Source of the DNA: Streptomyces sp. NK08204
GTDB taxonomy: Bacteria; Actinomycetota; Actinomycetes; Streptomycetales; Streptomycetaceae
NCBI RefSeq assembly: GCF_020400585.1
Contig: NZ_JAINVF010000025.1
Coordinates: 1-64,000 of the forward strand
Direction: 5' to 3'
Length of the DNA: 64,000 nt
The notes beneath the pieces are model-generated. The model saw only the letters and a program-made list of their open reading frames with translations, was not told the DNA's origin and made no database searches. The position numbers were made by a program, and so were the translations under genes. Positions 61,041-64,000 of the stretch are shown here, piece by piece; position 1 is the stretch's first letter; each line of letters begins with the position of its first letter.

Positions 61041-61499
61041 ATGAGCACAGACCAGATGTCGATCGGCGAGCTGCTCGCCGCCGCGGTTCCGATGGTGCGG
61101 ACCCTGAACCTGGAGTACCTGGAGACCACTCCGGAGCGGGCTGTCCTGTCGCTGCCGGACCAGAGCGAGTACCGCAACCACGTCGGCGGGCCGCACGCCG
61201 GCGCGATGTTCACGCTCGGCGAGTCCGCGAGCGGTGCGATCGTCCTCGCGGCCTTCGGCGACCAGCTCTCGCGCGCCGTGCCGCTGCCGGTCACCGCGCA
61301 GATCGCCTTCAAGAAGATCGCCCTGGGCCCGGTCAAGGCCACCGCGACCCTCGGCCGTCCGATCGCCGACATCGTCGCCGAACTCGACGCGGGCAAGCGC
61401 CCCGAGTTCCCGGTGACGGTCGTCATCCAGCGCGAGGACGGGGCCGTCACCAGCGAGATGGAAGTGACCTGGACACTGCGGCCCAACGACAAGGACTGA
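61041..61499 (+). CDS. Hotdog-fold thioesterase-like protein (DUF4442)
   Basis: A 152-residue hotdog-fold protein: NHVGGPHAGAMFTLGESASGAIVLAAFGDQ has the central hotdog helix preceded by the HVGGPHAGA loop, and VPLPVTAQIAFKKIALGPVKATATL follows. This matches DUF4442/PaaI-like thioesterases. The substrate is unknown. ATG 61041 lies 10 nt after a TAGTAA hexamer, so the leader is very short or absent. A hairpin terminator follows. Confidence 0.85.
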   Translation: MSTDQMSIGELLAAAVPMVRTLNLEYLETTPERAVLSLPDQSEYRNHVGGPHAGAMFTLGESASGAIVLAAFGDQLSRAVPLPVTAQIAFKKIALGPVKATATLGRPIADIVAELDAGKRPEFPVTVVIQREDGAVTSEMEVTWTLRPNDKD

Positions 61500-61519
61500 C
61501 ACGCCTGACACGCTGTAGG

Positions 61520-61551
61520 TGAGGGGCCCGGCCGGGAGGACGGGCCCCTTC
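61520..61551 (+). terminator. Hairpin terminator of the DUF4442 gene
   Basis: GAGGGGCCCG (61521-61530) and CGGGCCCCTT (61541-61550) pair over 10 bp with one G-T, then TTC. Confidence 0.6.
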
Positions 61552-61734
61552 GGCTGCCACCGGCCCCCGTCGATCGCCGTCGACGTCCTCGACATCGTTG
61601 ACACGAGTCATCGCGAGGCCTAGTTTCCGGTCCGCCCCCGTGTTGTCCGACGGGGCGTCATATCCCGGTCGGGAGGCGCGTGGGCGCTCAGCGGTGCACA
61701 ACCGCGTGCCCGCGCACCGAAGGAGTGACGGCCC

Positions 61735-64000
61735 ATGCCCGCCCCCGTCTCCCGTCGTTCCACCCTGCGCCTGACGGCCGCCGCGATCGCGGCCGCCGCG
61801 ACCGCCGTCGGCACGGTCCCTGCGGTCCGGCACGCCTTCGCGGCCGGCGGACCCGGGCCAGGCGCCGGTCGCCGCGTCGAGGGCCTGATCGCGAAGCTGA
61901 CCCTCGATGAGAAGGTCTCTCTCCTGCACGGCGCCGACGATCCGGATGCGCTCGGCCAGGCCGGCTACGTCCCCGGCGTCCCCCGCCTCGGCATTCCGCC
62001 GCTGCGGCTCGCCGACGGACCCGCCGGGGTCCGCGTCACCCGGCACGCCACCGCCCTGCCCGCTCCGGTGCTGCTCGCCTCCGCCTTCGATCCGGACCTG
62101 GCCCGCCGCTACGGCCGGGTCATCGGCCACGAGGGACGCGCTCTCGGCCAGGACGTGCTCCTGTCCCCGATGGTCAACCTCATCCGCTCCCCGTACGCGG
62201 GCCGCAACTTCGAGACCTTCGGCGAGGACCCGCTGCTCGCCGCCGACCTGGTCGCCGCCGAGATCGAGGGCATCCAGGGCCAGGGGCTCATCGCGACCGT
62301 CAAGCACTTCGCGCTGAACAACCAGGAGAAGGACCGCACCTCCCTCGACGTCCGGGCCGGCGAACGGACCATGCACGAGCTGGAACTGCGCGGCTTCGAA
62401 GCCGCCGTCCGGGCCGGCACCGGCGCCGTGATGGGCGCCTACAACAAGGTCGACGGCACCTACGCCTGCGAGAACCGGACGCTGCTCACCGGCATCCTGC
62501 GCGAGCAGTGGGGCTTCACGGGCTGGGTGATGAGCGACTGGTTCGCCGCGCACAGCACCGCCGCCGCGCTCACCGCCGGGCTCGACATGGAGATGCCCGA
62601 CGACACCTGCTTCGGTACGGCGCTGAAGACAGCCGTACGCGACGGCAGTGTGCCGGAGCGGTACGTCGACCGGGCCGTGCGGCGTGTGCTCACCGTCATG
62701 GACCGGTTCGGGCTCCTCGACGGCACCCCGCCCGCCCGCCCCGAGCGCGATGCCGGGGCCGGGGCGGCGGTCGCCCTGGAGGTCGCCAAGGCGGGCGCGA
62801 CGCTGCTGCGCAACGAACACCGCACCCTGCCCCTCGACGCCGGCCGTATCGCGGTGATCGGACCCACCGGGGCGTTGCCGTTCGTCAGCGGCGCCGGCAG
62901 CGCCCATGTCGTCCCCGACGCGGCGACGAGCCCCCTCGACGCGATCCGCGACCGCGCCGCCGACCCCGTTGTGTACGCCCTCGGAGAGGACCTGTACGGC
63001 AAGGCGTTCCCGCCCGACGCCCTCGCCCCGCGCCTCGACACCGAGGCCCAGCACGTCGCCGCCGGGCACACCTGGACCTACGAGGGCACGCTCACCGCCC
63101 CCGAGGACGACGACTGGACCCTGCTCATCCACTACTCGGGCACCCCCACGCTGCGGCCGAAGGTGCTCCTCGACGGACAGGAACTGTTCCCGCTCGCTCC
63201 CGGATACGACGAGTACATCCTCTTCGGCGGTCTGCTCTCCCGCGCCCCCGACGCACTCGCCGTGCGCCGAAGGACCCTCCGCCTCACCAAGGGCCCGCAC
63301 GCCCTGCACATCAGCGCGCAGGGCGGCGACCGTGGCCAGCTGTTCAGGCTGCGCCGGATCACCGGTGCCACCCGGGCCGCGGACGTGGCCGAGGCCGTCA
63401 CCGCGGCACGGGCCGCCCGGCACGTCGTCCTGTTCGCCTACGAGGACGCCACCGAGGGCCTGGACCGCGGCACCATCGCCCTGCCCGGACACCAGGAGGC
63501 CCTGATCGACGCGGTGATCGCGGCCAACCGGCGCACCACCGTCGTCCTCAACACCTCCTCGGCCACTTCGATGCCCTGGCTGCGGCGCACCGGCGCGGTG
63601 CTCCAGATGTACTACCCGGGCCAGGAGGGAGCCGCCGCCACCGCCGCCGTCCTGTTCGGGGACTGCGACCCCGGCGGACGCCTCACCCAGTCCTTCCCGG
63701 CCGACGACGACCACCACCCGGTCGCGGGCGACCCGCACCGCTACCCCGGCGTCGACGGCGAGGAGGACTACTCGGAGGGGATCCACCTCGGCTACCGCTG
63801 GTACGACGCCAACGGCGTGCGCCCGCTGTTCCCTTTCGGACACGGGCTGTCGTACACCTCCTTCGCCTATGCGGATGTGGCGGCCCGGTGGACGGGCGAC
63901 GGGCTGGACGTGACCTTCACCGTGCACAACACCGGCCGGCGGGACGGCATCGACGTGCCCCAGGTGTACCTCGGCCCCTCCCCGGACCTCCGACTGGACC
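61735..64000 (+). CDS. GH3 beta-glucosidase, secreted (3' end beyond the window)
   Basis: At least 755 residues, open to the edge. A twin-arginine-type signal (MPAPVSRRSTLRLTAAAIAAAATAV) is followed by the GH3 barrel with KHFALNNQE, GAYNKVDGTYACEN and VMSDWFAAHS, where the aspartate of SDW is the nucleophile. A PA14-like insert lies in the C-terminal lobe (WTYEGTLTAPEDDDWTLLIHYSG). It also has the late GH3 block PLFPFGHGLSYTSF and the start of a fibronectin-like domain. It would release glucose from beta-glucosides outside the cell. ATG 61735 follows AAGGAGTGA. Confidence 0.95.
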   Translation, partial: MPAPVSRRSTLRLTAAAIAAAATAVGTVPAVRHAFAAGGPGPGAGRRVEGLIAKLTLDEKVSLLHGADDPDALGQAGYVPGVPRLGIPPLRLADGPAGVRVTRHATALPAPVLLASAFDPDLARRYGRVIGHEGRALGQDVLLSPMVNLIRSPYAGRNFETFGEDPLLAADLVAAEIEGIQGQGLIATVKHFALNNQEKDRTSLDVRAGERTMHELELRGFEAAVRAGTGAVMGAYNKVDGTYACENRTLLTGILREQWGFTGWVMSDWFAAHSTAAALTAGLDMEMPDDTCFGTALKTAVRDGSVPERYVDRAVRRVLTVMDRFGLLDGTPPARPERDAGAGAAVALEVAKAGATLLRNEHRTLPLDAGRIAVIGPTGALPFVSGAGSAHVVPDAATSPLDAIRDRAADPVVYALGEDLYGKAFPPDALAPRLDTEAQHVAAGHTWTYEGTLTAPEDDDWTLLIHYSGTPTLRPKVLLDGQELFPLAPGYDEYILFGGLLSRAPDALAVRRRTLRLTKGPHALHISAQGGDRGQLFRLRRITGATRAADVAEAVTAARAARHVVLFAYEDATEGLDRGTIALPGHQEALIDAVIAANRRTTVVLNTSSATSMPWLRRTGAVLQMYYPGQEGAAATAAVLFGDCDPGGRLTQSFPADDDHHPVAGDPHRYPGVDGEEDYSEGIHLGYRWYDANGVRPLFPFGHGLSYTSFAYADVAARWTGDGLDVTFTVHNTGRRDGIDVPQVYLGPSPDLRLD

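Noticed and set aside
61447..63927. An 826-codon minus-strand open frame
   Set aside because: It is the shadow of the GH3 beta-glucosidase, which has a signal peptide, catalytic motifs and a ribosome site on the plus strand.

Overview
The window is high-GC actinobacterial DNA from the genus Streptomyces. It shows G/C-rich third codon positions, many GTG and some TTG starts, several promoters placed so that transcripts would be leaderless, and a recognisable gene order. As I recall it, and without any search, the run from the CDP-alcohol phosphatidyltransferase gene to gcvP and on to a divergent EF-Tu gene (tuf3 type) resembles the S. coelicolor chromosome around SCO1389 to SCO1320. The first block also resembles mycobacterial Rv1822-Rv1832.

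Positions 1-14 kb hold a conserved housekeeping block: phosphatidyltransferase, a two-domain sugar nucleotidyltransferase whose phosphomannomutase half looks inactive, DUF881/Sbp/DUF881 membrane proteins, a GarA-like FHA protein, two MerR-type regulators around a DUF151 nuclease, DNA polymerase IV, a PRC-barrel protein, and gcvP behind a tandem glycine riboswitch. Positions 14-18 kb are a molybdate locus on the minus strand: an HTH-Mop sensor, modA, modB, modC and a double-Mop molbindin. Positions 18-25 kb carry a universal stress protein, small Streptomyces proteins, a glutamate-cysteine ligase-like enzyme, a CPBP protease-like membrane protein and a PhzF-family enzyme.

Positions 25140-26999 are a complete small Tn7-like element. 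It has about 46-bp inverted ends beginning TGT, extra internal binding-site-like repeats, and a 5-bp TTCCC target duplication. It carries a SAM methyltransferase, an overlapping zinc-knuckle ORF and a decayed TnsA-like gene, and sits just upstream of a padR gene.

Positions 27-44 kb are more accessory in character: three EamA transporters, a PNPOx protein divergent from a MocR regulator, a LysR regulator, an ECF sigma factor with a SnoaL tail, and an SgcJ-like protein. Several genes here are decaying: a PNPOx gene with an in-frame stop, an isochorismatase remnant, a tyrosine recombinase remnant, and a degenerate stretch at 28.4-29.4 kb. An intact HipA-like/DUF3037 pair follows the recombinase remnant.

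Positions 42.6-64 kb contain two SDR enzymes (one FabG-like), a peptide-type ABC binding lipoprotein, uracil-DNA glycosylase, a TetR/FAD-monooxygenase pair with two clear operators, a Gfo/Idh/MocA oxidoreductase, apolipoprotein N-acyltransferase, an HxlR/thiolase pair with direct-repeat operators, a TVP38-type membrane protein, EF-Tu, a spermidine synthase-like protein, a proline/glutamine-rich membrane protein, a thioesterase-fold protein, and a GH3 beta-glucosidase that runs off the end. No rRNA, tRNA, CRISPR array or replication origin was seen.
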